Shown: positions 1-10,400 of the stretch, in pieces
Position numbering within the stretch: position 1 is the first letter of the stretch
Layout: the number at the start of each line of letters is the position of its first letter
Origin: Silene noctiflora
Taxonomy: Eukaryota > Streptophyta > Magnoliopsida > Caryophyllales > Caryophyllaceae
DNA: 26,369 nt
Assembly: GCA_009801015.1 (NCBI GenBank)
Contig: VHZZ01000116.1
Location: 276,393-302,761, forward strand
Reading direction: 5' to 3'
Notes under the pieces: generated by a model
Seen by the model: the letters and a program-made list of their open reading frames with translations, nothing else
Told to the model about the DNA's origin: nothing
Database searches by the model: none
Program-made: the position numbers and the translations under genes

Positions 1-1300
1 AGTTTAACTTCAAATTATTGATCATAAATTCATAACATGGAACCATGAATAANTATATTCATCTACACACTTATTTTCATCCCATTTCAATAAAAATCCC
101 TCACATATATTAGAGAAATGAGGTGAAAACAATTGTGTGNAAGGAGTATGTGTATGTTAATAACGTAATCATTATTACTAAAAATCTAACTATGACATGA
201 TGATAGGAATTCGATATAGGTCAGATAAAAAAAAACTAATCAAAATATCTCGACCCTGATTAAACCCAATGCGTAATTTCATAGTCACTCTGAATGCCCT
301 GTTTACCATCTGTTAGGGAAAGTTCTAAATTTTAGGAATTGAAAACATTAGATAACCAACCAACTTAATCTTTGCATAATTCACAGATCATTTACGTTTT
401 TCAAATAAATAATGTGTAATTTGGTTCAACGCAATTTTTTCACACGTTTTTTTGCGAACTGTGAGTTACTATTTATTAAAAGAATGGCTTACTATTTATT
501 ACCTTAAATCATAAAAATGTAACTAAAGTGTTGCTTGTTGTTCTAATATAGATTGCGTAGTTATTGTGTATCACCGTTGTATGATGAGACTAATAAAACT
601 GACCAATTTATAAGAAATAATGAACATTTTATGCACAAAAAATGTTTGTTTTTAAAAAGTGGTCACTTTTAATAACAAAATAGTGGTAGGTTTTTAACAT
701 AAAAGACTAATTTTATATTGTTAATCATGACACAAAATGACTCTTTTTAACTTCTTTTTTATTCTTAAAATAAGTGTACTCATTTTAGTTTTAANNGTGT
801 TTTCACCTATTTGTTACCCGTGGTATTATTTTGTATTATAAATTATAAAATATTTTCATAATAAATTTATTTTATATACTATATAAGATATGAAAATTAT
901 TTTAAATTTTAAAACCAATTATGATATTATGGAGACCTTAGAATATAGAAAACTTAGTAAAAGTTATGGAGACCTTAGAATATAGAAAACTTAGAAAAAA
1001 AAAAAAAAAAAAACTCATGCTAGCAACGTAAAAGAAATCATAATGTATTGGGCTATTTAGTTAGTGGGTGTATTTTTAACGGATCCTAAAAATTATGTTT
1101 AATGAAATTGAAATGTTAGAGGAAAAATAACATGGCGTGGTTATTGTTTTATTATATTGTATAGATTTGGTTACCTAATAGGTATTAGATGTCTGCCTTT
1201 AATTAAAATACCTTTTATAAAGAATAACAAAAGCAAATAAATGATCGACACAAAAAGAGCATTTGTTAATTTTGGGATGAAAACTGGAAAAGCTTTTTTG
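1..1300. other. AT-rich intergenic DNA, no gene seen
   Basis: Very AT-rich sequence with stops in all frames and no recognisable exon. Single ambiguous bases (n) occur at 53 and 140, and two at 795-796. Apart from the 37-bp repeat and A-tract at 927-1013, described separately, I see nothing functional. Confidence 0.6.
927..1013. repeat. 37-bp direct repeat ending in a poly(A) run
   Basis: A 31-base segment beginning TTATGGAGACCTTAGAATAT occurs at 927-957 and again, identically, at 964-994 (period 37). The second copy runs straight into 19 consecutive A residues (995-1013). The A-run could be the 3' end of a retroposed sequence or simple slippage; no target duplication was found. Confidence 0.75.
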
Positions 1301-1470
1301 AGTGGTACCAAGTTTCGTTATCACCCTCATACACACTTTATAAAGATTCATTGATAATCTTTACGTAATATATGTTAGGAGTGGTACCAAGTTTTATTAT
1401 CACCCTCACACATACTTTGTAAAGATCCATTGATAATTTCTACGTAATATATGTGAGAGAGTGGTATCGA
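1301..1470. repeat. 79-80-bp tandem repeat, two copies plus start of a third
   Basis: The unit begins AGTGGTACCAAGTTT, passes through TATCACCCTCA and ends near TACGTAATATATGT. Copy 1 is 1301-1379, copy 2 is 1380-1459, and a partial third copy starts at 1460 with AGTGGTATCGAG. The copies differ by scattered substitutions, so the duplication is not very recent. No coding content. Confidence 0.8.
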
Positions 1471-1611
1471 GACTCGATATTCTATACCAGAGTATAATGT
1501 TATTTTATTATTCTTTTAAGTTATTGTATTAGGAATAATTAGGCCAGCTGTGTATTGGGTGGCCGGAGTCTACAACACGAGTTGAAGTGTGTCGGGCCGG
1601 GTTGAGGGATA

Positions 1612-1831
1612 GGTAGAACTAGAGTTGTTAATTAGTACGCGCGGCCCAAATACTAATAAAAAAAATGAAGGCCCAGTCCTGACACACTACTCAGTGGGTC
1701 GTACTAATACTATACAAATTTGGCCCAACATTTCACGGTCCAGCCCAATCCTCATTAAGTGTCATCTTAGTGTCGCACCCACCTAGCCCGGCCGCCCTTG
1801 GCCTGGCCCATCACATACCTCTAGGTAGAAG
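1612..1831. mobile_element. hAT-like MITE (about 204 bp) with imperfect 8-bp target duplication
   Basis: GC-rich, GGCCC-rich block inside AT-rich DNA. It starts TAGAGTTG at 1620 and its other end, read on the opposite strand, starts TAGAGGTA (ends 1823). It is flanked by GGTAGAAC (1612-1619) and GGTAGAAG (1824-1831), 7 of 8 bases identical, as expected for hAT insertion. The TAGAG terminus matches that of the better preserved element at 2629-2904. No transposase is encoded, so it is non-autonomous. Confidence 0.55.
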
Positions 1832-1967
1832 CAAGACCGGCCTATGATGGTGGGTGGGCCAGGCGGGCTGGTCTATTTTTTTTTTTTTTCAAACGATTAG
1901 TTGAATTTGGGTTGGGCCACTTGTCCCTCTTTTCTCACTTTATTCAGCCGACGGCTGTATATTGAAA

Positions 1968-2105
1968 GGAGTATATTTTTTTTTTTTTGGTCCAAATGAA
2001 CGCACTATATCGCGGGTGAGAATCGAACCCCCAACTTCATGGTTGGGGTAAGAGAGCTCTTACCACTTGAGCTAGCTCTTGTTCTCATAAATACGGGAGT
2101 ATATT
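1968..2105 (-). mobile_element. tRNA-derived SINE with 10-bp target-site duplication
   Basis: Read on the minus strand, the element has a pol III box A-like TAGCTCAAGTGGTAAGAGC (2074-2056) and box B-like GGGTTCGATTCTC (2030-2018), spaced as in a tRNA. It then has a short tRNA-unrelated tail ending in an A-run (the T-run at 1976-1988 on the plus strand). GGAGTATATT at 1968-1977 is repeated exactly at 2096-2105, bounding the element. Head, tail and target duplication identify a complete short SINE of about 118 bp. The neighbouring TATATTGAAAG direct repeat was probably already present at the target. Confidence 0.8.
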
Positions 2106-2620
2106 GAAAGATGATACAGAATATCAAAGTTCTCGTATTCGCATCAATAAAAGAACCACGTACATAAATGTAATACATTGTCTCACTTTATAATCAATAA
2201 AAAAGTACATAGTGATTTGTCTAAATTAAGTTAAATTTGACATACGATCATAAAATTTAATTTAGATCGAATTAATTTTATAAGATGTATCATTATAATA
2301 ATATTTTTTTCATATATTCCCACCTTGAATTCTAATCAAGTTAATTTCCTATCCGACAACATTATAATTTCTTTATGTTCAATTTAAGCTTATTACAGAT
2401 CAAGTTAACTAAACTATAATACCTTATGTAGTCTTCAACAAACGAACTTAGTATAAGAAAGTTCTTTGATTAATTAAGCAATTGTTTACTATTATCAATA
2501 AACGAATTATTACATAGAAAACTCGTAAATCACTCTATACGGACCTGTTTTTTTAGGTGAATGAAGCTAAACTACACTGAAATGAATTGAAGTTAGCTGA
2601 CGTGAGCAGAAAAGAACGGG
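2106..2620. other. AT-rich intergenic DNA, no gene seen
   Basis: No ORF or RNA gene is supported. Near the end (about 2540-2600) lies a short stretch rich in CTGAA-like pentamers (ACTGAAATGAATTGAAG) following a T-run. It resembles the larger pentamer array at 22226-22465 and may be the same repeat family. Confidence 0.5.
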
Positions 2621-2912
2621 GCTAAGACTAGAGATGGACAACAGTGCAGGTTGGTCTGACCCGCCCAACCGAATCAACAATTCTTCAACTCAGTGGCCCG
2701 CCCAGCCCACCCCTATACCCGGGCCGGTCCCGGGCTACTTCTACCCCAGCTCACGCTGCCAAACTCGCCCAACCAGCCTGGCCCGCCCCCTTTTTTGCCC
2801 ATTTTGACTAACCGGGCCCTATACCGGGGTGTGGGCTCAAGCTCCCTCCCAAATAACCCGGTCCGCCTACAACCTGTATCGAATCGGCCGGTTGTCCACC
2901 TCTAGCTAAGAC
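2621..2912. mobile_element. hAT-type MITE (276 bp) with perfect 8-bp target duplication
   Basis: The left end TAGAGATGGACAAC (2629-2642) and the right end, TAGAGGTGGACAAC on the opposite strand (2904-2891), form 14-bp terminal inverted repeats with one mismatch. GCTAAGAC occurs exactly at 2621-2628 and 2905-2912, an 8-bp target duplication diagnostic of hAT transposition. The interior is unusually GC-rich, with many CCCGCC, GGCCGG and CCCGGG runs. A 70-codon open frame inside (2693-2905) is Pro-rich composition bias, not a gene. The element is non-autonomous and well preserved. Confidence 0.88.
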
Positions 2913-2958
2913 TATCTCACACCTTTCTTCGTATTGAGGTACAAAAACAACACAAATT

Positions 2959-3110
2959 CTCATTTGTGACGGCGATATCCGTCACAAGCTTGTGACGGGT
3001 TAAATAAAACTCATATGGGAGGATAAAGATAGGTTATTTGTGATTCCTTATGCATTTTATCTTTTATCTTATCTATCCATGTGGGTGATAATTAACCTGT
3101 TACAAGTGAG
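2959..3110. mobile_element. Inverted-repeat (foldback) element
   Basis: The left end CTCATTTGTGACGG (from about 2960) and the right end, CTCACTTGTAACAGG on the opposite strand (from about 3110), are imperfect inverted repeats. The pairing continues inward: GTGACGGGTTAAAT near 2992 against TAACAGGTTAAT. The left end also contains a local GTGACGG / CCGTCAC / GTGACGG triplet. No clear target duplication was found, so the superfamily is unassigned. It lies about 450 bp upstream of the fucosidase start codon. Confidence 0.55.
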
Positions 3111-3256
3111 ACTTATTGCAAAAACAGAGTAAATGCTTCACACTAACCAATATAAATTGACTGAAATGCTACTCATAAAGCTCCAACCATATCAATCAAA
3201 CTAGAGACTAGAATAACAAAACCCATGTCTTCTTGTCTATATTTGTACCTAAATGC

Positions 3257-3263
3257 TATAAAT
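3257..3263 (+). promoter_or_regulatory. Candidate TATA box for the fucosidase gene
   Basis: GCTATAAATGCC gives a TATAAAT match about 295 bp before the ATG at 3556. It would place transcription start near 3290 and make a roughly 265-base leader containing the 94-bp duplication. A second weak match (TATAAATT) lies near 3151. Inference from motif and position only. Confidence 0.35.
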
Positions 3264-3319
3264 GCCACCCAATAATATCTTGCCAACATTAAAAGACCAT
3301 GTTTTTTCAAACACTAGAT

Positions 3320-3507
3320 ATCAACCTTTTTCATCACTACTTTACACATCCCTTAACAAAACCGTCTTAACTTCAAACCTCTCGCAATCCTCTTTTCATT
3401 TTATTCTTACAACATCAACCTTTTTCATCACTACTTTACACATTACTTAAAAAGCCGTCTAAGTTAAGACCTCTTAGAAGTCGGAACCCTCCTTACATGT
3501 TATCCTT
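3320..3507. repeat. 94-bp tandem duplication upstream of the fucosidase start
   Basis: ATCAACCTTTTTCATCACTA plus the following ten bases recur identically at 3320-3349 and 3414-3443 (period 94). The rest of the unit is more diverged. The duplication lies between the candidate TATA box and the ATG, so it is probably in the 5' leader. A short open frame crossing it (3262-3450) has no family features. Confidence 0.75.
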
Positions 3508-3555
3508 ATTTAAGACGGTCTCAAGAAAGAATTTTTATTTGCGCATTTTTGTCAC

Positions 3556-6500
3556 ATGGACCCTTCTCACTACTTTCACAACATTAACCTTATTTCTATA
3601 TGTTTTTACCTCTTTTTATTACTATTGATAGTGGGTTGTAATGGAGAATTATGGAAAGCATCAAAAAGTATAGAAGGTGAAGATAATGAAGAGAAAAGTA
3701 GGGTTCTTAAGATAGTGTTTAAAGGAGAAGCTAGAAATTGGACAGATGCTCTTCCTATTGGTAATGGTCGTTTTGGTGCTATGATTCATGGTGCTGTTTT
3801 CTCTGAAACTATTAATCTCAATGGTATGCTACATTTTTAACTAATTTCGTGTCGGTTTTGTGTTAAGACCGTTATATGGTACAACATACTCGGTAGTTAT
3901 TATTTGTTATTATTAAATGAAGTTTATTTTATTTTTTATTTTTTTTACATTGATTGTAGTTGGTTTTGCGTAAGACTGTTGTATGGTGCAATCGTACAAC
4001 ATATTTTATTTTGTCGGTCCGGTCTTATCTTGGATCATCCGGAAACAACATCTTTGTGTTTCGAGGAGTAATGACTTCTAGGTATTGGTTTGGAGGTATG
4101 CTATGGTGAACCTCTTCAAAACACTGGATTTAATTATTTATATGATTAATTGTACGGAGCAGTTTATTAGTTAAGAGTAAGTCTCGTGAGAGACGGTCTT
4201 AATTTTGTTCAAATGTGACTGGTTTTACATTTTAGTTGATCTGAACTGATAAGGAAGATACACTGATACACTGCAATGTTTGATTTCCTGACATTGTCTT
4301 GTTTATGTTCCGAGTAGAGGATACGCTTTGGACTGGCTATCCCGGAAACTACACTGATCCAAATGCTCGAAAGGCGTTGGCAAAAGTGAGAAAGCTGGTA
4401 AACAATGGTAACTATTCAGAGGCTACTGTGGTGGCTGACAAGGAGCTTTCCGGGTCTCTATCTGATGTATGTATCTCTAATCTACCTTCAATGCATTTAG
4501 CAGGAGTACAGTTTCGGACTACTTGTATATATAGACCTGTCAAATGAGTTGGGTGCGATTAGAGTAGAAACAGATCCCATTTACATTTGTCAGAAATTTT
4601 ATAGACCTGTCAAACGGGTCTGGTGCGGTTAGGTTCTAATCTTAGGTATGCTTGTGATTCATGAAGGTATATCAGCTTTTGGGTGATTTCAAACTGGATT
4701 TTGATCATACTAAATCCGGATTTAAAGAAGAAACGTACCATAGAGAGCTCGACTTAGATACTGCAACTGTTACTGTAAGGTACTCAGTTGGCGATATTGA
4801 GTTCACTCGAGAACATTTTGCATCAAATCCCGATGAAGTGATCGCTACCAAGATTTCAGCAAACAAAAACAGCTCGATTTCTTTCACGACTTATTTAAAT
4901 AGCCAAATGGATCATATTTCTTACAAAAATGACAAGAACCAGATTATATTGGAAGGTAGTTGTCCAAGTGTACGAAACCCGCCTCAATCTGAGGATTATC
5001 CATCAGGAATTGTGTTCTCTTTGGTTCTAGATGTTCAAATTGGTGGTGGAAATGGGAAAATTCATCAGTCAGATGATCGGAAAATCAGAGTTGAAAATGC
5101 AGATTGGGCTGTGATTCATCTGGTGGCATCATCATCATTTGTAGGGCCATTCACCATGCCTGCAGATTCCGGGAAGGACCCAACTTCAGAAGCTCAAAGT
5201 ATGATGAAATCGATAAAGAAACTCACATATTCCACACTTTATTCCCGGCATTTGGATGACTATCAAGAATTATTTCACCGGGTTTCACTGCAACTGTCGA
5301 AAAGCAGCAAAACAGGTCTTTTGACCGAGTTAAGTGGTAATGATCAGACTCCCACAGCTGATAGGATCCGATCATTTCAAACAGATGAAGATCCATCAAT
5401 GGTGGAACTATTATTTCAATATGGTAGATATTTGATGATTTCTAGCACACGACCCGGGACTCAACCTTCAAATCTCCAAGGAATATGGAATAAGGACATT
5501 AATCCACCTTGGGATTGCTCTCCTCATTTGAACATCAACCTTCAGATGAACTATTGGCCTTCTCTTTCCTGCAACCTTCACGAATCCCAAGAACCGTTGC
5601 TTGATTTCATAGCCTCTCTCGCGAGCAATGGTAAGAAGACGGCGATGGTGAACTATGGAGCTCATGGTTGGGTTGCTCACCAAGTATCGGACATATGGGC
5701 AAAAACATCACCTGATAAAGGGAAAGCTGTATGGGCCTTATGGCCGATGGGCGGAGCTTGGCTTTCGACTCACTTATGGGAACACTATGCTTACACCATG
5801 GACAAAAGCTTCTTACAAAAAACGGCTTACCCTTTATTACAAGAGGCTGCATCATTTTTGTTAGATTGGTGGATTGAAGGGAAAGATGGCTTTCTTCAAA
5901 CTAACCCGTCTACCTCTCCCGAGCATATGTTTACCTCACCGGATGGGAAGCCTTCGAGTGTGAGCTACTCGTCTACCATGGATATCGCGATTACTAAAGA
6001 AGTATTTGCCATAATTGTCTTAGCATCCAAAGAATTGGGTAGAAACGAGGATGATTTTGTTCAAAGAGTCCTTGAGGCTCAAGCAAAACTACCCCCTTAT
6101 AGAATATCCAAGGAAGGGACACTTATGGAATGGGCGCGGGATTTTGTGGATCCTGACCCGAATCATAGGCATGTCTCCCACTTATTTGGGATATATCCAG
6201 GGCATACTATAACTCCTGAGCAAGATCCCGACCTCTGCAAAGCTGCAAATTACAGTCTTTATAAGCGAGGCGAAGAGGGCCCAGGATGGTCAACTGTGTG
6301 GAAAGCTGCTATTTGGGCAAACCTTCATAATAGTGAGCATGCCTATAGAATGGTCAGACATTTGTTCAACCTGGTGGATCCCGATCGCGAGGGGAACTTT
6401 GAAGGAGGGCTTTATAGTAACTTGTTCTCAGCTCACCCTCCTTTTCAGATAGATGCTAATTTTGGGTTTTCAGCTGCTGTAGCAGAAATGCTAGTTCAGA

Positions 6501-6772
6501 GCACTGTCAAAGATCTCTATCTTTTGCCTGCACTTCCGGCCGATAAATGGGCAAATGGTTGTGTCAAGGGACTGAAGGCCCGAGGCGGCATTACAGTCAA
6601 GATTTGTTGGAGTGAAGGAGAGTTGCATGAAGTTGGGCTTTGGTCAAACACAGGGAATGTCGTTAAAACAGTACATTATAGAGGAAATACAGTAATGGCC
6701 AATATCATGTCTGGCAAAGTATACACATTTGACAGAAGTTTACAGCTTGTGAACTCGTATCTTCTGGCTTAG
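3556..6772 (+). CDS. FUC95A: Alpha-L-fucosidase 2 (GH95), FUC95A type, three exons
   Basis: Predicted exons are 3556-3823, 4318-4466 and 4667-6772, with GT-AG introns in phase 1 and phase 0 (donors GTATGC, GTATGT). They join to 840 residues, about the length of the Arabidopsis enzyme. An N-terminal hydrophobic stretch (about residues 12-29) looks like a secretory signal peptide, fitting an apoplastic enzyme. GH95 hallmarks follow in order: ALPIGNGRFGAM and EDTLWTGYPGNYT near the N-terminus; HLNINLQMNYW with Asn428 and Asn430; PSTSPEH with Glu558; and QIDANFG with Asp735. By motif, these correspond to the catalytic Asn/Glu/Asp set described for bacterial AfcA. The family removes alpha-1,2-linked fucose, in plants from xyloglucan and glycoprotein glycans. 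No frameshift or missing motif is seen, so the gene looks functional. An in-frame ATG just before exon 3 (4661) is intronic and not the likely start. Confidence 0.95.
4021..4065 (+). mobile_element. SINE body fragment in fucosidase intron 1
   Basis: GGATCATCCGGAAACAACAT followed by CTTTGTGTT is the central part of a tRNA-unrelated SINE body that I recognise as common in Caryophyllales introns. Related sequence occurs around 15300 (GGGTAATTCGGAACACCC...TTTGTGTT). Ends and target duplications are not preserved. Confidence 0.4.
4531..4632 (+). repeat. 70-bp-period direct repeat in fucosidase intron 2
   Basis: ATAGACCTGTCAAATGAG... at 4531 and ATAGACCTGTCAAACGGG... at 4601 share about 32 bases with few differences, including GGTGCG.TTAG. 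The same AGACCTG[TG]CAA start recurs at 7771 and, inverted, near 18930, suggesting a dispersed repeat end. Both copies lie between the exon 2 donor and the exon 3 acceptor. Confidence 0.65.
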
Positions 6773-7445
6773 ACGATCATTTTGCTGGTTATAAGCGAAC
6801 GGCGTATACACTTAAAACACAACAGTAAGAACTCTCAGATATTGAAGCATTATTCGGCTTTTTTTTTCCGATCATTTGCAGAAAAAAAACTCCTGATGTT
6901 CTTATTTCTGTTGGTTTTACCTACTCTATTTTGTACTGATTAGTGAAATTTTTGTATGATTTACTTCATTATTTTGAATCCAAGGGTTCATTATTTTTGA
7001 GGATACTCCATAGTCCATCCGTCCAACTAAATAAATGAGCATATTTTGTCGAAGTTAATCTGAACATAGACGACTACAATGAAGTAATTTACAACTAACA
7101 AGGTTGCTTCAAAGCTGCAAATCTGCAATGTAAGAATAAATCTGTTTCCTTGAGAACTCTAGAAATTTTGGAATACCATTGAAGATCAATCACAAGACAT
7201 TCAACGTCGATAGGGTAACATCAACGGATTTATACCATTCTGAAATCAAAAATCATATAGTTTGTACAGGAACATCTGAAATAAACACTACATCTTCCCT
7301 TTCTGTCTACGACATTAGTTGCAGCTCAATTGATCTACATCTGAAATTATAAGGTGGATATGAGTGTATGACTACAAAAGGTGACCTCAACATCGTCAAA
7401 GAACAAGATGTCGACATAAATGAATGTTCATCATCTCAATGGTCT
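6773..7445. other. Shared 3' region of two convergent genes
   Basis: The stop codons of the fucosidase (+) and TCF25 (-) genes face each other across 673 bp, so this interval must hold both 3'UTRs. AATAAA at 7030-7035 is a possible plus-strand polyadenylation signal. ATACTCCATAGTCCATCCGTCC near 7004-7025 resembles a decayed Stowaway end. No further gene is seen. Confidence 0.5.
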
Positions 7446-10400
7446 TCAATCTTCATGGGGTTGGTCATGATTACCAGGTCCATCAGTTTCAAAATGCACC
7501 CACGGCAGGATTGATTCAAGTAATACGGCTAATGGGCTACGATTAGCCAGCTCACGAGGTGCTTGAACTGGCCCACGGGGTCCCTGGTTCTGGTTCTGGT
7601 TCTCCGCCATGTCTCCCATTCTCGGATCGGCCACGAGGAAGTTTTGCAGGTTGTCTGGCGGCAAAGTTGCCACTGTATCTGAGAAATCTGAAACCAGTAA
7701 ATGCCCATACCTGAAAAGAATGTCAAAACAAACCACGATGAGTATAATTTCAGGAGTACAAATAATCTGTAGACCTGGCAATAACAATCCAACTTGAATG
7801 AGTTGACCGAAACCAGACAACAACCAAAAGACTGAAGTAGATCCGAACTCAAATTAATCACCTCGAGAATGACTAATGTGAAAGCAAAGTCTAAAACCTT
7901 AATAGGCAACGGCCCAAGAATGTAACCGCTGACTCGAAATGGCGTGATAACACTATAACAGCGCACTCAAAATGGCCCAAACCCGACTCGAATAACATGC
8001 TCGCTAGGTCCACGCAATATCTCTAACAGGTTAAGTGAAGGCACAAAATGATTTTTACTATCAGGGTATAACTTACTCATTCTTCTCAGAAGGAAACGCT
8101 TCTTTCCTTACACAAGCCCAAGTTTTGGCTTCACTTGCATCATGCTTCAGTGTTTCGACCACTTCTAGAGCTGCATCTTTTAAAAGTTTGTGCACATCTG
8201 GAAGCCTCCATATGAGATAACTCCTTTCCACATATATCCTAATCAAATGATCCAAAGAAGGGATTCCGGAATCTTCAGATTTAAAAATGGAAGTCTTAGT
8301 AATAGTTGCCCATGCTTGGTCCTTTAAAGGAACCTTTGCAACCAGCCTCTTAACAACTGAAGGATGAAGCATCAAAGCCTGCTTCATGAGACCAATCGCC
8401 GTCTCCTTTCCGTGATCATTTTCCCCATCCTTTAAAGTCACCTCACGCTCAAGATAAAACCGGCAAACGGCAAGAGAATACGCAAAGTTAGGAAAATTCC
8501 ACAACGAGTTATCACTTTGGTATTCTTCGGAGAAGAGTTCAAGCCATGCATACTCCTCTGCCCTGAGAGAGAAGTAATCAATACAAAACATTGCACCCAT
8601 GGGATCAGCAGGATCAAGTGAAAGTAGCAGTTTGCATACTTCTAAAGCTGATCGATGGCACCCACGTCGGTCCAAGTTTCTCATGTGACTGAAGAGTGTC
8701 ACAAACAATGGCTTGTTGGTTTCATGGGTGTATTCTAGTCTGCTGTTGCCTTGCAATGGAGTGAACATAGGATGCCATGCACATTCCAGAGCATATAAAC
8801 ATTTAGCAATGAAATCGGCTGCAGTTTGATGTTCCCCTGAGAATCTAAAATAATCGGATAATGTCAAGAGTGATTCCACATGATAAGGATGGTGCATTAG
8901 GACACTAGCTACGCCATTGAGATCATGGATTGCTTTGGCAGCTTCAAATTGTCTTTGAGCTTGGCTATACGAAGCCGAGTGCACATACCTGAATCATCAA
9001 ATTGCGATCAATATCAGCGAAGAGGCATAATTATAAGAATTATACCCAATAGAAAAGGTAAAGAGGCATCTAGCGTTAAACAGCACCTTGTCAGCAGTTA
9101 AGTTAAATACTAGCATGCATGCATACTCATAATTTCAGGCTGGGAAACTGGGTTTAAAACTTTCAAGGGGATTGCGAAATAATTTTTCAAGGCACGTAAT
9201 TTGCCCCTATACTTCGGGTGTAAGCTATTAAATAAAATCAATGTTATAAAGCTCACATTACTAAAGGCACTTACCGAAAGTATTGGTTCCCGTCTTTACT
9301 TTCTAGAAGCTCCATGGAGAAAGAGCCATCCCATCGCGGCCAATGCTCAGATGGAGAGACGAGAAGAGACTTTCTATGAGCATATCCTCCACGTTTTCCC
9401 CCACGCCCTTGCCTGGAAGTGCCTGTTTGGTTAGAATTCTCAAATTGGCTCACTACTTTAGACCCAAATATTCTCCTCAGCTCATTTTCAGCATTTAAGA
9501 GTTTAGGATCCACATTTAGGATGGAGGTTTTGGTCTGCTTAACAGTCTTATCATGTGATTGGACCTTCTTACTGATCTTCTTGCTGGATCCAGCTTCATG
9601 GGAAGAGTTAATTATTCGACACAGCGCTTCTACGTCCACCTCCGCTGACCCAGCAGATCCATCTCCTTTCAAGGACAATGGCTGTTTATTTTTCTTCTTT
9701 TTCTTTTTCTTTAGTTTCTTATTAGCTGTTGATACTGGAGCAACATTACTTCTATCAACAAATCCCGATTTATCAACCTTTTGCACCGACTCATCATCAA
9801 GTTCATTACCCTCATCCTGCATCAGAGATAGACCAAGAGGTAATACATTGATTAGCAAAAGTTTCCCTTCTATGTCGCGTCAAATTAAAAGCACATAGAG
9901 TAGTTCCTTCATTTCTGTTTGCGATGAATCGAACACCCACTATTCCATTGTTCTGTTTATGATGGAATAAAGCAAAAATGACTAAATAAAATAGTTGTTC
10001 GTATTTTGAAGTAGTAGTTATTCATTTACCATTACCGACACAGTTTTCATTATGAGTCATCAACAAACAGACTCTGGTTGGTTAACACATAGATAAGGGT
10101 GTGTACAACCGACCCATTTGCGGGAGCTTTTAACTAGTTTTAAGGTACTGGGGTAATGGTGGTGTTGTAGTAGTTGTAGTAGTGCCTTCAGAGACAAATT
10201 CATCAAGAAACAAGAAAAAGCAAAATGTTTAACAAACACCACTAGTGTTAGCCTTAGCCCTTAGCACTACATGAATAAAAGCTTTTCCATGCAAATAGCA
10301 AAATATAATATCCAATGTAACATAAGACGCGCAAGAAAGCTGCACACCTGATCACTCTCATGATTATCATCGTCGTCGTTGAGGAGGTCGAATATGTTAA

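Noticed and set aside
2018..2074. tRNA gene on the minus strand
   Set aside because: Box A and box B look real, but no acceptor-stem pairing closes a cloverleaf, and an A-tail with target duplication shows it is a SINE.
2693..2905. 70-aa Pro-rich open frame
   Set aside because: Lies wholly inside the GC-rich hAT MITE; composition artefact.
7771..8012. hAT-like element in the TCF25 last intron with TAGACCTGGC ends
   Set aside because: The opposite end (TGGACCTAGC) matches only loosely and flanks show no 8-bp duplication.
9419..9898. 159-aa plus-strand open frame
   Set aside because: Antisense shadow of TCF25 exon 2; its poly-Phe run is the reverse complement of the lysine codons.
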